Made by a program: the position numbers and the translations under genes. 7,585 nucleotides of DNA from Bacteroidales bacterium. Lineage in GTDB: Bacteria; Bacteroidota; Bacteroidia; Bacteroidales; BM520. The stretch covers positions 1 to 7,585 of the forward strand of contig JAQVPY010000083.1 of assembly GCA_028701815.1 (NCBI GenBank), read 5' to 3'. Under the pieces are notes generated by a model. That model had not been told where the DNA came from and did no database searches. It was given only the letters and a program-made list of their open reading frames with translations. This document shows positions 1 through 6,910 of this stretch, one piece after another (the first letter of the stretch is position 1; every line of letters starts with the position of its first letter).

Positions 1-2480
1 TCGGTGAATGTTTGTTCGTATGTTCCCGATTCCGTATAAGTTATATTGTTCCACGTATAAGAGCCGCATTCTTCAGCGGCGAAAAGAGAGGTTTGGGGGT
101 GGTTGATAGTGAGGGTCATTGTCACGGTGCTGTCGCAGCCGTGGATATCGGTAAAGTTTTGAGTATAGGTACCGGAAGTTTCGTACAGTTGACCGTTCCA
201 GACAAATTGATTGCAGGCTTCTTCGGAGATATTATTTTGTTGATGTCCCCAGATGGATAGGTTGAGGGTGACAATACTATCGCAGCCGTGGATATCGGTA
301 TATGTCTCGGAATAATCGCCTGTTTCGTAATAAGTAGTGCCGTTCCATGTATATTCGTCGCAGTCGCCGGCATAAAGTTGAGTTTCCTGTATAGGGAAGA
401 CAGTAAGGGCTACAATAGCGGTACTGTCGCAAGGCAGTCCGATATCGAACTGTTGGAAGTAGGATCCGCTTTGGTTATAAGTGATGCCGTTCCATTCGTA
501 GCTTCCGCAGGCTTTATCGGAAAATTCGTGAAGGGGGGCGTCAAATACGGTAAGGTGGAGTGTCACGGTGCTATCGCAGCCGTTAACGTCTGTAAGCACT
601 TGAGTAAAATTGCCGCTACGCAAATAATTTTGTCCGTTCCACTGATAGACGGCGCAGGCTTCGGCAGAAAACTCCGTTTCGAACGGATTGAAGATAGTCA
701 GGGTCAGGGTAACGGTGCTGTCGCAGCCATGAATAGAATGGAAGGTATGGGTATACTGTCCCGAGGTGGTATAAGTTTGACCGCCCCATGTATAAGAAGC
801 GCAGGCCTCATGTTCATCTTCAGCGGTTTGAGTGCCGAAGATGGTAAGTTTAAGGGTTGCAATGCTGTCGCAGCCGTTAGGAGTAGGAAATGTAACATTA
901 TAGGTACCGGATTCCGTATATGTTTGACTGTTCCATGTATAGCTAATGCAGTCGGAGGCGTTGGTGATACTTTGTCCTGAGAAGATAACGTCGAGGTGAA
1001 GAAAAGTTGTGCTGTCGCAACCGTATTGGCTTGGATTGATTTTAGACATCACGGTATCGTTGAGGGGAGTGGCTGAAAAGTCGTAATTATTATATGTATC
1101 TCCGGCGCATATTTCGTCGTATATATGTCTCACGGGTTTTTCTCTCACATACAGATAGGTAGTGGTATCGTAAGAGCAGCCGAGGTCGTCGGTAAGGGAA
1201 AGCACATAAGGATATGCTCCTGCGGCGGCATTGGCAGGGACAGATATATTATACGTTGAGTCGTTTATTTGTTGCATATTTTGTCCGGAGAAGCCTATAT
1301 CTTCAATGCCCACGGTATAAGTCCAGTCGGGGGGCACGAGGGTAGCTTCGAGGCTCATCTCCCAGCCGAAGATATAACCGTTATCGAGACCCATCACGTC
1401 CTGCACTTCTATATACCATTCGCCGTTAAGGGGGCAACCCACGAGGTTAGCGAAAGAGGACTGCGGGTGATAAACCTGTTGCATGCGGATGGTATTGGTA
1501 GAATCTACCACTGACACATTTGAGCCGCCATTAAAATGCGGATTATAAACGGTAACAATATTATTGCTGCCATACATATCTCCCATGGCATACACATAGC
1601 CTTCCGTAGTATTATTCGACCAGCAGTAATTCCACCCATCTCCGTGAGGGTTAACGCTTTCATCGCATTTGGGGTCGTGATCCGGTTCAAATGCAAGTCC
1701 GAAATGATCGTCTCCGCCGTCGTAAGTGTTTTTTATGGAGGCAGATTGTCCGTTAGGACAGAATAGTTGTATGGAGATATCTCCGGCGTAAGAGTGTTCG
1801 AAATTCATACATACCGACAGAATATTATCTTCCGATTCAATAGTACTTCCTTCGGGAAACTGGGTAAAGGTAACCGGTGAGCGGTACAGGGTTCCATAAG
1901 GTGGACAGTTTTCACCGTCGGGCAGGAATATTGTATCGTGAACGGCGAGGGAACTTGCGAGGGTTGCGGAGAAATGCTCTACCTGAATCTGGTTGTTATT
2001 GGAGTAGCCGACACCTATCTGGACCTCATCGCCCGGGCATGCGGCCGGCAGATTGATGTTTCCGACGAGGTTTTTAGAAGTTCTTATTCTATAGTATACG
2101 GGGGCGGTAGCGTGGAGTCCGTTGACGTCGATAATGTTAAGAGACACTGTATAGCCTTGAGCGGGAATAGGTGTAAAGTTGAGGGTCGTCATTCCGACAC
2201 CGCTAAAGACCTGATCGCCGATGGTCCACACGAAGGTAGAGGTTGCGTCCGACTGTTGATAATATGTGCCGTTATTAGGATAATTTCCTGCGCCCACTAA
2301 ATGTATGTTCAGGTCATCCGGGCAGACATCTATATAATAGAAGCCATTTTCATAATGTGGACGTGGGGAGATGCCCTGTATTGTCTGAACAACAAAAAAA
2401 GGCTGGTTTTGCTGAGCTGACATAGCTTGGCAAAAGAACACAACTAAGAGTAAAACGACAAGTTTTTTAGCGAGGGACAT
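1..2480 (-). CDS. Large secreted surface/adhesin-like protein with P-like domain and 49-aa GCDS repeats (3' end cut off)
   Basis: The frame stays open from an ATG at 2480 to the left edge, giving 826 whole codons with no stop or frameshift; the C-terminus is outside the window. Residues 1-22 form a signal peptide (MSLAKKL, hydrophobic core, AMSA before QQ). Cys17 is not in a lipobox, so this is probably a signal peptidase I substrate. Residues about 23-200 look PKD-like. Residues about 205-380 resemble a proprotein-convertase P-domain: 'NFEHSYAGDISIQLFCPNG' near 226 and 'NGEWYIEVQD...GWEMSL' at about 352-376. Residues about 381-455 are Ig/PKD-like and end in 'DDLGCSYDTTTYLYV'. From 491 onward there is a regular 49-residue repeat array. 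In Bacteroidetes such proteins are usually exported, often by the type IX system, and sit on the surface as adhesins or matrix proteins. That role is inferred here, because the sorting domain cannot be seen and no catalytic residues are evident. It lies downstream of a lipoprotein and a barrel gene and has its own candidate promoter. Confidence 0.88.
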   Translation of the reverse strand, partial: MSLAKKLVVLLLVVFFCQAMSAQQNQPFFVVQTIQGISPRPHYENGFYYIDVCPDDLNIHLVGAGNYPNNGTYYQQSDATSTFVWTIGDQVFSGVGMTTLNFTPIPAQGYTVSLNIIDVNGLHATAPVYYRIRTSKNLVGNINLPAACPGDEVQIGVGYSNNNQIQVEHFSATLASSLAVHDTIFLPDGENCPPYGTLYRSPVTFTQFPEGSTIESEDNILSVCMNFEHSYAGDISIQLFCPNGQSASIKNTYDGGDDHFGLAFEPDHDPKCDESVNPHGDGWNYCWSNNTTEGYVYAMGDMYGSNNIVTVYNPHFNGGSNVSVVDSTNTIRMQQVYHPQSSFANLVGCPLNGEWYIEVQDVMGLDNGYIFGWEMSLEATLVPPDWTYTVGIEDIGFSGQNMQQINDSTYNISVPANAAAGAYPYVLSLTDDLGCSYDTTTYLYVREKPVRHIYDEICAGDTYNNYDFSATPLNDTVMSKINPSQYGCDSTTFLHLDVIFSGQSITNASDCISYTWNSQTYTESGTYNVTFPTPNGCDSIATLKLTIFGTQTAEDEHEACASYTWGGQTYTTSGQYTHTFHSIHGCDSTVTLTLTIFNPFETEFSAEACAVYQWNGQNYLRSGNFTQVLTDVNGCDSTVTLHLTVFDAPLHEFSDKACGSYEWNGITYNQSGSYFQQFDIGLPCDSTAIVALTVFPIQETQLYAGDCDEYTWNGTTYYETGDYSETYTDIHGCDSIVTLNLSIWGHQQNNISEEACNQFVWNGQLYETSGTYTQNFTDIHGCDSTVTMTLTINHPQTSLFAAEECGSYTWNNITYTESGTYEQTFT
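3..1010 (-). repeat. Tandem 49-aa (147-bp) coding repeats, 'C..Y.WNG..Y..SG.Y......GCDS' type
   Basis: Six complete units and a seventh cut by the edge lie in the repeat protein: 1010-864, 863-717, 716-570, 569-423, 422-276, 275-129 and 128-3. The Asp codon of the GCDS motif begins at 1016, 869, 722, 575, 428, 281 and 134, a spacing of exactly 147 bp each time. Each unit reads as a beta strand (like TVTLTLTIF), a variable linker, 'C..Y.WNG..Y..SG.Y', then 'GCDS'. Each complete unit has two Cys 26 residues apart, which suggests one disulfide per unit (inference). Conserved positions include Trp of W(N/G)(G/S/N), Ser/Thr-Gly and the CDS triplet; one unit has LPCDS instead of GCDS. A looser unit with a 30-residue Cys spacing precedes the array and ends at Asp489. 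This repeat type is common in Bacteroidetes secreted proteins. Confidence 0.9.
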
Positions 2481-2510
2481 CAATTAAAGGCAACATTAAA
2501 AAACAACCTG

Positions 2511-2518
2511 CAAATATA
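2511..2518 (-). promoter_or_regulatory. Candidate -7 promoter box (TATATTTG) for the repeat protein
   Basis: On the minus strand this reads TATATTTG, a full match to the Bacteroidetes primary sigma -7 consensus TAnnTTTG. It lies about 30 bases upstream of the ATG at 2480, which would leave a short leader of about 25 nt. No convincing -33 TTG is visible at the usual distance; the upstream DNA is an A/T run. The 77-bp gap to the barrel gene's stop codon is otherwise AT-rich. The repeat gene may therefore be transcribed separately from the lipoprotein/barrel pair, or in addition to it. Confidence 0.5.
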
Positions 2519-2557
2519 ATAAAATTTTTAATATTGCTTTGATTGATCGGAGGCAAG

Positions 2558-3361
2558 TTATCTCCATCCTCTGCATAGTGGAGAGGAGCTGCTGTTGATT
2601 AGAGGCAGTGCAATAGATACGAATGCTTCTATACCTGAATATTTTCTATAGCCGTCGATAAGATATGCTTGAGAATTCTGCGATTCTGCAGAGCCGTTAT
2701 GTTCCATTTGGGAAAAAGTGTCGGAGAGTCCGAAACTGTATGCGGCGTCAAACTTTATCACGAGCATCGACTTGTCGGTTCTTATATTAAAGCGCAGTCC
2801 ACCGCCCACGGCGGCAGAAAAATTTAATGCGGCCATATTGGCACGTCCCATCGGCAAGGTCTCATCAGATACAATATCTGTCGTATATGTCTGCGTATTG
2901 TATTTCGATTCCTGCCAGGTCAGTTTTCCATTAAAATTGTATCCAAGACATGGGGTGGCGAAGATATATGGAGACACAACGGACTCTCTAAAGAAAGTAT
3001 AGGCAAGTTGTACTCGCAGATCGATATAACGAGCCACAATTTCATAGTTCACTGTTGTAGTATCCCATGTGCCATAGCTTTGTGAAGAGCCCCTTTCTGC
3101 ATAGATTATTTCGGGGGAGATAGAGAAGCCTTCGTAAACAGGTATTTCAACAAAGATGCCACCTATCAGGCGAAACTTTTTATTAAATGTTGCGTCTGCA
3201 AGGTCGCTGGTGGAATAATTCATCCATGTATAGTTTGTCCCGACTTTTAAGCCGATAAAAGGGACATCGGTATAGACTTTCTTACCCATCAGATGCTGTT
3301 GAGCCATCAGAGGGAAGGAACAGAATACAATAAGTATAAGTAATATATTTAGTTTTTTCAT
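2558..3361 (-). CDS. PorT-like outer membrane beta-barrel protein
   Basis: This is a 267-residue protein. Residues 1-20 are a clear signal peptide (MKKLNILLILIVFCSF..., cleavage likely after LMA, before QQ). The mature chain has alternating strands typical of the Bacteroidetes 'outer membrane protein beta-barrel' (PorT / OMP_b-brl_2) group: an N-terminal 'GLKVGTNYTWM' strand, 'YIDLRVQLAYTFF' and 'SPYIFATPCLGYNF' in the middle, 'AAVGGGLRFNI' and 'VIKFDAAYSFGL', and a closing strand 'GIEAFVSIALPL'. Its length fits an 8- to 10-stranded barrel. PorT itself is a type IX secretion component, but most members of this family have no known function, so no specific role is assigned. It starts 11 bp after the lipoprotein stop and is almost certainly co-transcribed with it. 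About 11 residues (SSSSPLCRGWR) extend past the natural final strand, which is odd for a barrel whose C-terminal strand normally ends the protein. Confidence 0.85.
   Translation of the reverse strand: MKKLNILLILIVFCSFPLMAQQHLMGKKVYTDVPFIGLKVGTNYTWMNYSTSDLADATFNKKFRLIGGIFVEIPVYEGFSISPEIIYAERGSSQSYGTWDTTTVNYEIVARYIDLRVQLAYTFFRESVVSPYIFATPCLGYNFNGKLTWQESKYNTQTYTTDIVSDETLPMGRANMAALNFSAAVGGGLRFNIRTDKSMLVIKFDAAYSFGLSDTFSQMEHNGSAESQNSQAYLIDGYRKYSGIEAFVSIALPLINSSSSPLCRGWR
2567..2587. repeat. Imperfect inverted repeat inside the barrel gene's last codons
   Basis: Plus-strand TCCTCTGCA, then TAG, then TGGAGAGGA: two 9-base arms with one mismatch around a 3-base loop. It encodes the SSSPLCRGW residues of the barrel tail and lies just inside the stop codon. 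No T-run follows on the minus strand, so it is not a standard intrinsic terminator. It could be a remnant of a small palindromic intergenic element that moved into the end of the gene, or a transcript-stabilising hairpin. Confidence 0.4.
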
Positions 3362-3372
3362 TTCGAGGAAGT

Positions 3373-3999
3373 TTAAATTTCAGTCCATTTATAAGGGATG
3401 GCAATGTTGTCGCTGTCGGTAAAACTTTTTATTGTCCCGACAGGATAAGGCAAGATTGAATCGGGAGCAGATTTTTCGCTCATCTCCCATGAGCAGCGGA
3501 AATTTTTAATACCCGTTCTGACAATAACGCCGGAGATAACCACATTATAACAGGCACTCATGGTAGCATCATGATCATAATCTCTACGTTCCTTAAAATA
3601 TGCGGAAAAAGAAGAGTCGTGACCGATAATATATACGTCTTGAACGGAAGAAGACCATAAACCCTGTTTACTCATATAGGAGCAATGCTGTCCTTCCTGA
3701 TCTGTAAATATAAAATACATATCATCTTCTACTGTTCCGATGGAGTCGGAATCATAATTTGAATATGCGAGGATATATTCGGAAGCGAGATATGCGCCCT
3801 GAATGTCGGGGGGATTCTTCCCTTCGTGGAGGTAAGGCTTAACGAAATTCTTCAGAGAGTCGGAGATGATGGTGTCAATGGGTTTAATATAATTACCACG
3901 CCCCGTAAAAGAAAAGGTCGTGATGTCGTTTTCCGTACAACTCGACAAGGCTATCAGCGTTGTTGCTATAATCACCGGAAAAATTTTATTAATCTTCAT
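3373..3999 (-). CDS. Lipoprotein of unknown function
   Basis: This is a 208-residue protein whose family I do not recognise. Residues 1-21 form a lipoprotein signal: MKINK, a hydrophobic core, then the lipobox LSSC with the acylated Cys at 21. The next residues are T-E-N-D; acidic residues just after the Cys resemble, without fully matching, the lipoprotein export signals that send Bacteroidetes lipoproteins to the cell surface, so an outer-membrane location is likely and surface exposure possible. The mature part is mixed alpha/beta with many aromatic and acidic residues (YSNYDSDS, RRDYDHDATM) and two Cys near residues 148 and 168. No catalytic motif is visible. It starts 61 bp after rsmA and ends 11 bp before the barrel gene, so a joint envelope role with the barrel is the best inference. 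No strong promoter box was found in the 61-bp gap, so read-through from rsmA is possible. Confidence 0.8.
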   Translation of the reverse strand: MKINKIFPVIIATTLIALSSCTENDITTFSFTGRGNYIKPIDTIISDSLKNFVKPYLHEGKNPPDIQGAYLASEYILAYSNYDSDSIGTVEDDMYFIFTDQEGQHCSYMSKQGLWSSSVQDVYIIGHDSSFSAYFKERRDYDHDATMSACYNVVISGVIVRTGIKNFRCSWEMSEKSAPDSILPYPVGTIKSFTDSDNIAIPYKWTEI

Positions 4000-4060
4000 A
4001 TCTTTTGTTTTTGAAATAACTGAAAAAGCATCTATAATATTACATTTTGCGGCAAAAATT

Positions 4061-4843
4061 TTATTTTGATATCTCTATTAAAGGCATGATGTCTTTTGTA
4101 ATAGAAACAAAATCTTGCCACGAGAGTTGCTCGGGACGTTTTTGAAGTATGGCGGCGTTTATATTCTGCAAGTCAAAAGTCTTCAACGAATTTCTCAGAG
4201 TCTTGCGTCTCTGATTAAATGCCGTTTTTACCACTCTTACGAATAAATTTTCGGGTACCCCAATGTCGGTAACATTATTCCGTAAGAATTTTACCACTCC
4301 CGATTTAACTTTTGGCGGAGGGAAGAAAGAGCCTTCGTTGACGGTAAAAAGATATTCGCCGTCATACCAGGTTTGCATGAGTACACTTAAAATGCCGTAT
4401 TCCTTATTGCCCGGAGGGGAAATTATTCGTCGAGCTACTTCTTTTTGGAACATTCCGACCACGCAGTCGACTTTATTCCTGTTTTCCAATACTTTAAATA
4501 ATATCTGTGAAGAAATATTATATGGGAAATTGCCCAAAATTTGACAATTAGTGTCAAAGAATTTGTCAAGATTTTCTTTCAGGAAGTCGCCGAAGATAAA
4601 CTTATCTTTAGCGTCGGGATAAGTATCCTGCAGGTACATAACAGATTCCATATCCAATTCGACTGCTTTAAAGTTTATATCCTGTTGTGGAAGCATAAAT
4701 TGTGAGAGCACGCCTTTGCCGGGTCCTATCTCAAGCACGTTGGGGCAGTCGGGCTTGATGGCATCGCATATACTTTTTGCGATGTTGTCATCTGTCAGGA
4801 AGTGTTGACCGAGATATTTTTTAGGTTTTACGTACATCGGCAT
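4061..4843 (-). CDS. rsmA: 16S rRNA (adenine(1518)-N6/adenine(1519)-N6)-dimethyltransferase RsmA (KsgA)
   Basis: RsmA uses S-adenosylmethionine to dimethylate the two adjacent adenines in the helix 45 loop of 16S rRNA, a late step in 30S subunit maturation in the cytoplasm; in many bacteria its loss gives kasugamycin resistance. Motifs from the chosen start (260 aa, usual family length): N-terminal KKYLGQHFL (8-16); SAM-binding motif I EIGPGKG (38-44); the acidic ribose contact ELD (62-64); GDFL (85-88); the target-adenine motif NFPY (105-108), a normal variant of NLPY; FFPPPKVKS (173-181); and the C-terminal FNQRRKTLRNSL (209-220). The ATG at 4843 is preferred because it overlaps the upstream TPR stop as TGATG, pointing to translational coupling. 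An in-frame TTG one codon upstream and the ATG at 4837 (MYVKPKK) are alternatives. All key motifs are intact. Confidence 0.97.
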   Translation of the reverse strand: MPMYVKPKKYLGQHFLTDDNIAKSICDAIKPDCPNVLEIGPGKGVLSQFMLPQQDINFKAVELDMESVMYLQDTYPDAKDKFIFGDFLKENLDKFFDTNCQILGNFPYNISSQILFKVLENRNKVDCVVGMFQKEVARRIISPPGNKEYGILSVLMQTWYDGEYLFTVNEGSFFPPPKVKSGVVKFLRNNVTDIGVPENLFVRVVKTAFNQRRKTLRNSLKTFDLQNINAAILQKRPEQLSWQDFVSITKDIMPLIEISK

Positions 4844-6816
4844 CAATTTTTAATCGGGGCGTATAATATTTCGTCGGTGAGAGTTGCTTCGGTATTCGCG
4901 TTGGTTGAGCCGTCTCTCATCTCTCTGAATTTATTCCTTGCGGCTACGGCGAAGATACTCGAAGGGTAGTCCATAAAAAGTTTTTTATAGCATTCTTGTG
5001 CCACTTCCGGTTTGCCAAGGTTATCTCCGTTAATTTTTGCCCGCAGGTATAGGGCTTCGTCGGCGACAATTTCGTTGGGATATTTTTCTTCTATCAGGGC
5101 GAGTTGTTCGTCGGCTTTATCATATTGTTTCATGCTCACGAAGAGTTCGGCTTTTTTATAGAGCACGTCGTCTTCGATAGGGCTCCATGCGTTAACGTTG
5201 GAAGCGGAGTCGAGATAGAGGAAGGCGACATCTTTTTCTTTTCGGAAGTCGGCGAGTTCGGCTTTTGAGAAATACGTCAGAGCCTGAGACACGGAGTCGT
5301 CGTCTTTATTATCTTTAATAAACAGGCTGAGACGCATGGCATCATTAGCAATGAGTTTGCCTGTTGAGGTTTTAAGGATGTCGAGTTTAGACTGAGCCCA
5401 GTTAAACTCTCCGATATAGTAGTAGAGCTTAGCGTTTTTAAACTTTGCTTCGAAACCGATAGGGTCATCTTTCAGAGTCTTTTCCACTTGGGAATAGAGC
5501 AGGGTGGCCTCCCATTGGTCGCCGCAGGCGAGGTAAATATCGGCGAGGGAAGATTTTATTTGTGCTGTCTCTTTAACGCGGAGGCGGCCTGAGTCGAGCA
5601 GGTCGGTGAGAAGTTTCACCGCGTTATCGCAGTCGCACATATAGTAAGCGTTCAGTTCGGCATAAGAAATGACGAGGGTATACACTTCGGCGGTCATTCC
5701 CGTCTCCGAGAAGACGTCGCGGAACATATTATCCACTTTAGTAATCTGTTGCGGTTCGGGTTTTTTTTCGGCGCAGACGAGTTCATATTCCATAGAGAGC
5801 AGTCCGATTTTAGCTTCCTGTTCGAGATAGGAGTTCTTATAATTTTCGAGCACGTAGTCGTAGCATTTCCGTGCTGAAGTGAAATCGTTATTGGAGTAGC
5901 ATATATTTGCGAGGCTCATCACGGTTTCTCCGTTGTTGTTGCCCCTTTTATCGATAGCGACAGCCTGACGATAGGCGAGGTCGAAATCTTTCACTTGGAT
6001 AAGAAACCACAGAGCCATTTCGCCGTAATAGGTACCTGTTTTCTCCGTTTGCGCTCTTGACATCAACTCATTTTTCAGAGCGTCTGTAACGAGTCCTTCG
6101 GGGTCTTTCGACATATAGTCCTGGAATCTCCCGTACACATAATTCAGTTTAGACGGGTCTGTCTCGGCATAATTCAGATATTCCTTAACCATATTAGGGT
6201 AATCCTGAATGGAGTAGTAGATATATCCGAGGTCGCTTGCAAAGAGTTTATTATCTTTCAGCAGTTTTCGTCCGCGTAGGAAGGTTTTTATCGCGAAAGT
6301 TTTATCTCTCACGCCGAGGAAGGCGTTAGCGACTAAGCGGATAGAGTTGTTATCGGCTTTCATGTCGTCGAGAGCCTTCTCATAGTAGTCGTTACCTTTT
6401 TTAGGGTCTCCGGCGGAATTATACACATATCCGTAGTCGACGAAGTAGCGGGTGTCGTCGCCTTTATCTTCTTTAACACGTTGTTTTACTGTTTTTTCGG
6501 CTTTCTCATATTGTCCCGAGGCGACGAGAGAATAGAACAGGAAGCGATAATCGGAATAAGTATTGGATTCCTTATACACTGATTCGAAGAGCACAGCGGC
6601 TTTATCGAATTCGAGGTTATAATAATATTTAAAAGCAAGGTCTTTTTCAGTCGTTTCTTTTTTCTCCACTTTTTCCACCGGTTTACTTCCTACCGGTGAA
6701 TATATTTCGGCGGGTTTAAGTATTTTATTACTGCCGCCGTTATTTTGGGCAATAAGGGGTGCAGCAATAAACAGTAAGGCGATCGCCATTCCACACGCGA
6801 AACAAAACTTCTTCAT
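4843..6816 (-). CDS. Secreted tetratricopeptide-repeat protein (periplasmic)
   Basis: From the ATG at 6816 this is a 657-residue protein with a signal peptide (MKKFCFACGMAIALLFIAAP..., cleavage likely after LIA23, before QNN), then a short low-complexity Lys/Glu linker (about 45-60) and TPR-like helix pairs to near the end. Examples: residues 61-84 (FDKAAVLFESVY), 90-115 (GQYEKAEKTV), 300-326 (DFTSARKCYDYVLENY), 423-447, 552-580 (KQYDKADEQLALIEEKYP) and 588-632 (PEVAQECYKKLFMDYPSSIFA). Such proteins act as protein-interaction scaffolds in the envelope; the last repeats resemble those of CpoB/YbgF- or BamD-like proteins, but the specific partner is unknown. The frame could start at 6846 or 6828, but a -7 box at 6836-6843 covers the first and puts the second at the transcription start, so 6816 is favoured. 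Its TGA shares one base with the rsmA ATG. No obvious frameshift or break. Confidence 0.88.
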   Translation of the reverse strand: MKKFCFACGMAIALLFIAAPLIAQNNGGSNKILKPAEIYSPVGSKPVEKVEKKETTEKDLAFKYYYNLEFDKAAVLFESVYKESNTYSDYRFLFYSLVASGQYEKAEKTVKQRVKEDKGDDTRYFVDYGYVYNSAGDPKKGNDYYEKALDDMKADNNSIRLVANAFLGVRDKTFAIKTFLRGRKLLKDNKLFASDLGYIYYSIQDYPNMVKEYLNYAETDPSKLNYVYGRFQDYMSKDPEGLVTDALKNELMSRAQTEKTGTYYGEMALWFLIQVKDFDLAYRQAVAIDKRGNNNGETVMSLANICYSNNDFTSARKCYDYVLENYKNSYLEQEAKIGLLSMEYELVCAEKKPEPQQITKVDNMFRDVFSETGMTAEVYTLVISYAELNAYYMCDCDNAVKLLTDLLDSGRLRVKETAQIKSSLADIYLACGDQWEATLLYSQVEKTLKDDPIGFEAKFKNAKLYYYIGEFNWAQSKLDILKTSTGKLIANDAMRLSLFIKDNKDDDSVSQALTYFSKAELADFRKEKDVAFLYLDSASNVNAWSPIEDDVLYKKAELFVSMKQYDKADEQLALIEEKYPNEIVADEALYLRAKINGDNLGKPEVAQECYKKLFMDYPSSIFAVAARNKFREMRDGSTNANTEATLTDEILYAPIKN

Positions 6817-6835
6817 ACACAAATCCATGATTTTG

Positions 6836-6843
6836 CAAAAATA
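6836..6843 (-). promoter_or_regulatory. Candidate -7 promoter box (TATTTTTG) for the TPR-rsmA unit
   Basis: On the minus strand this reads TATTTTTG, a full match to the Bacteroidetes -7 consensus TAnnTTTG. It lies about 20 bases upstream of the ATG at 6816 and would start transcription near 6829, leaving a short leader. The upstream DNA is AT-rich (27% GC over 6841-6900 by hand count), but no TTG lies at the expected -33 spacing; the nearest is about 35 bases away. The box decides the TPR start: the ATG at 6846 lies upstream of the expected transcript. Confidence 0.5.
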
Positions 6844-6910
6844 CATAATGTTTTACTTTCTTATGACTAAATAAGTAACAAAAAAGTCTTTTGCTGCGTC
6901 TTCGTTCATT

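Noticed and set aside
288..980. A 230-codon plus-strand open frame with recurring 'GAVAAV' phrases, plus 12-260 and 1938-2300
   Set aside because: They lie antisense to the repeat protein and their recurring phrases are simply the reverse strand of the GCDS repeats; the minus frame is open over 826 codons with a signal peptide and recognisable domains.
3..1016. Regular spacing could suggest a CRISPR or satellite array
   Set aside because: The period is 147 bp, the units are diverged at the DNA level and they keep one open protein frame; there are no identical short repeats with unique spacers.
2430..2480. Lipoprotein signal in the repeat protein (Cys17)
   Set aside because: The residues before the Cys are VFF, not a lipobox; the AMSA/QQ site fits ordinary signal peptidase cleavage.
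4000..4060. A promoter for the lipoprotein gene in the 61-bp gap after rsmA
   Set aside because: The gap is AT-rich but no stretch matches TAnnTTTG well; the TTTTGC/GCAAAA inverted repeat there has too small a loop to be a terminator.
4844..4846. TTG as the start of rsmA
   Set aside because: It is directly followed by an ATG that overlaps the upstream stop as TGATG; the ATG is the more likely start and the family does not need the extra residue.
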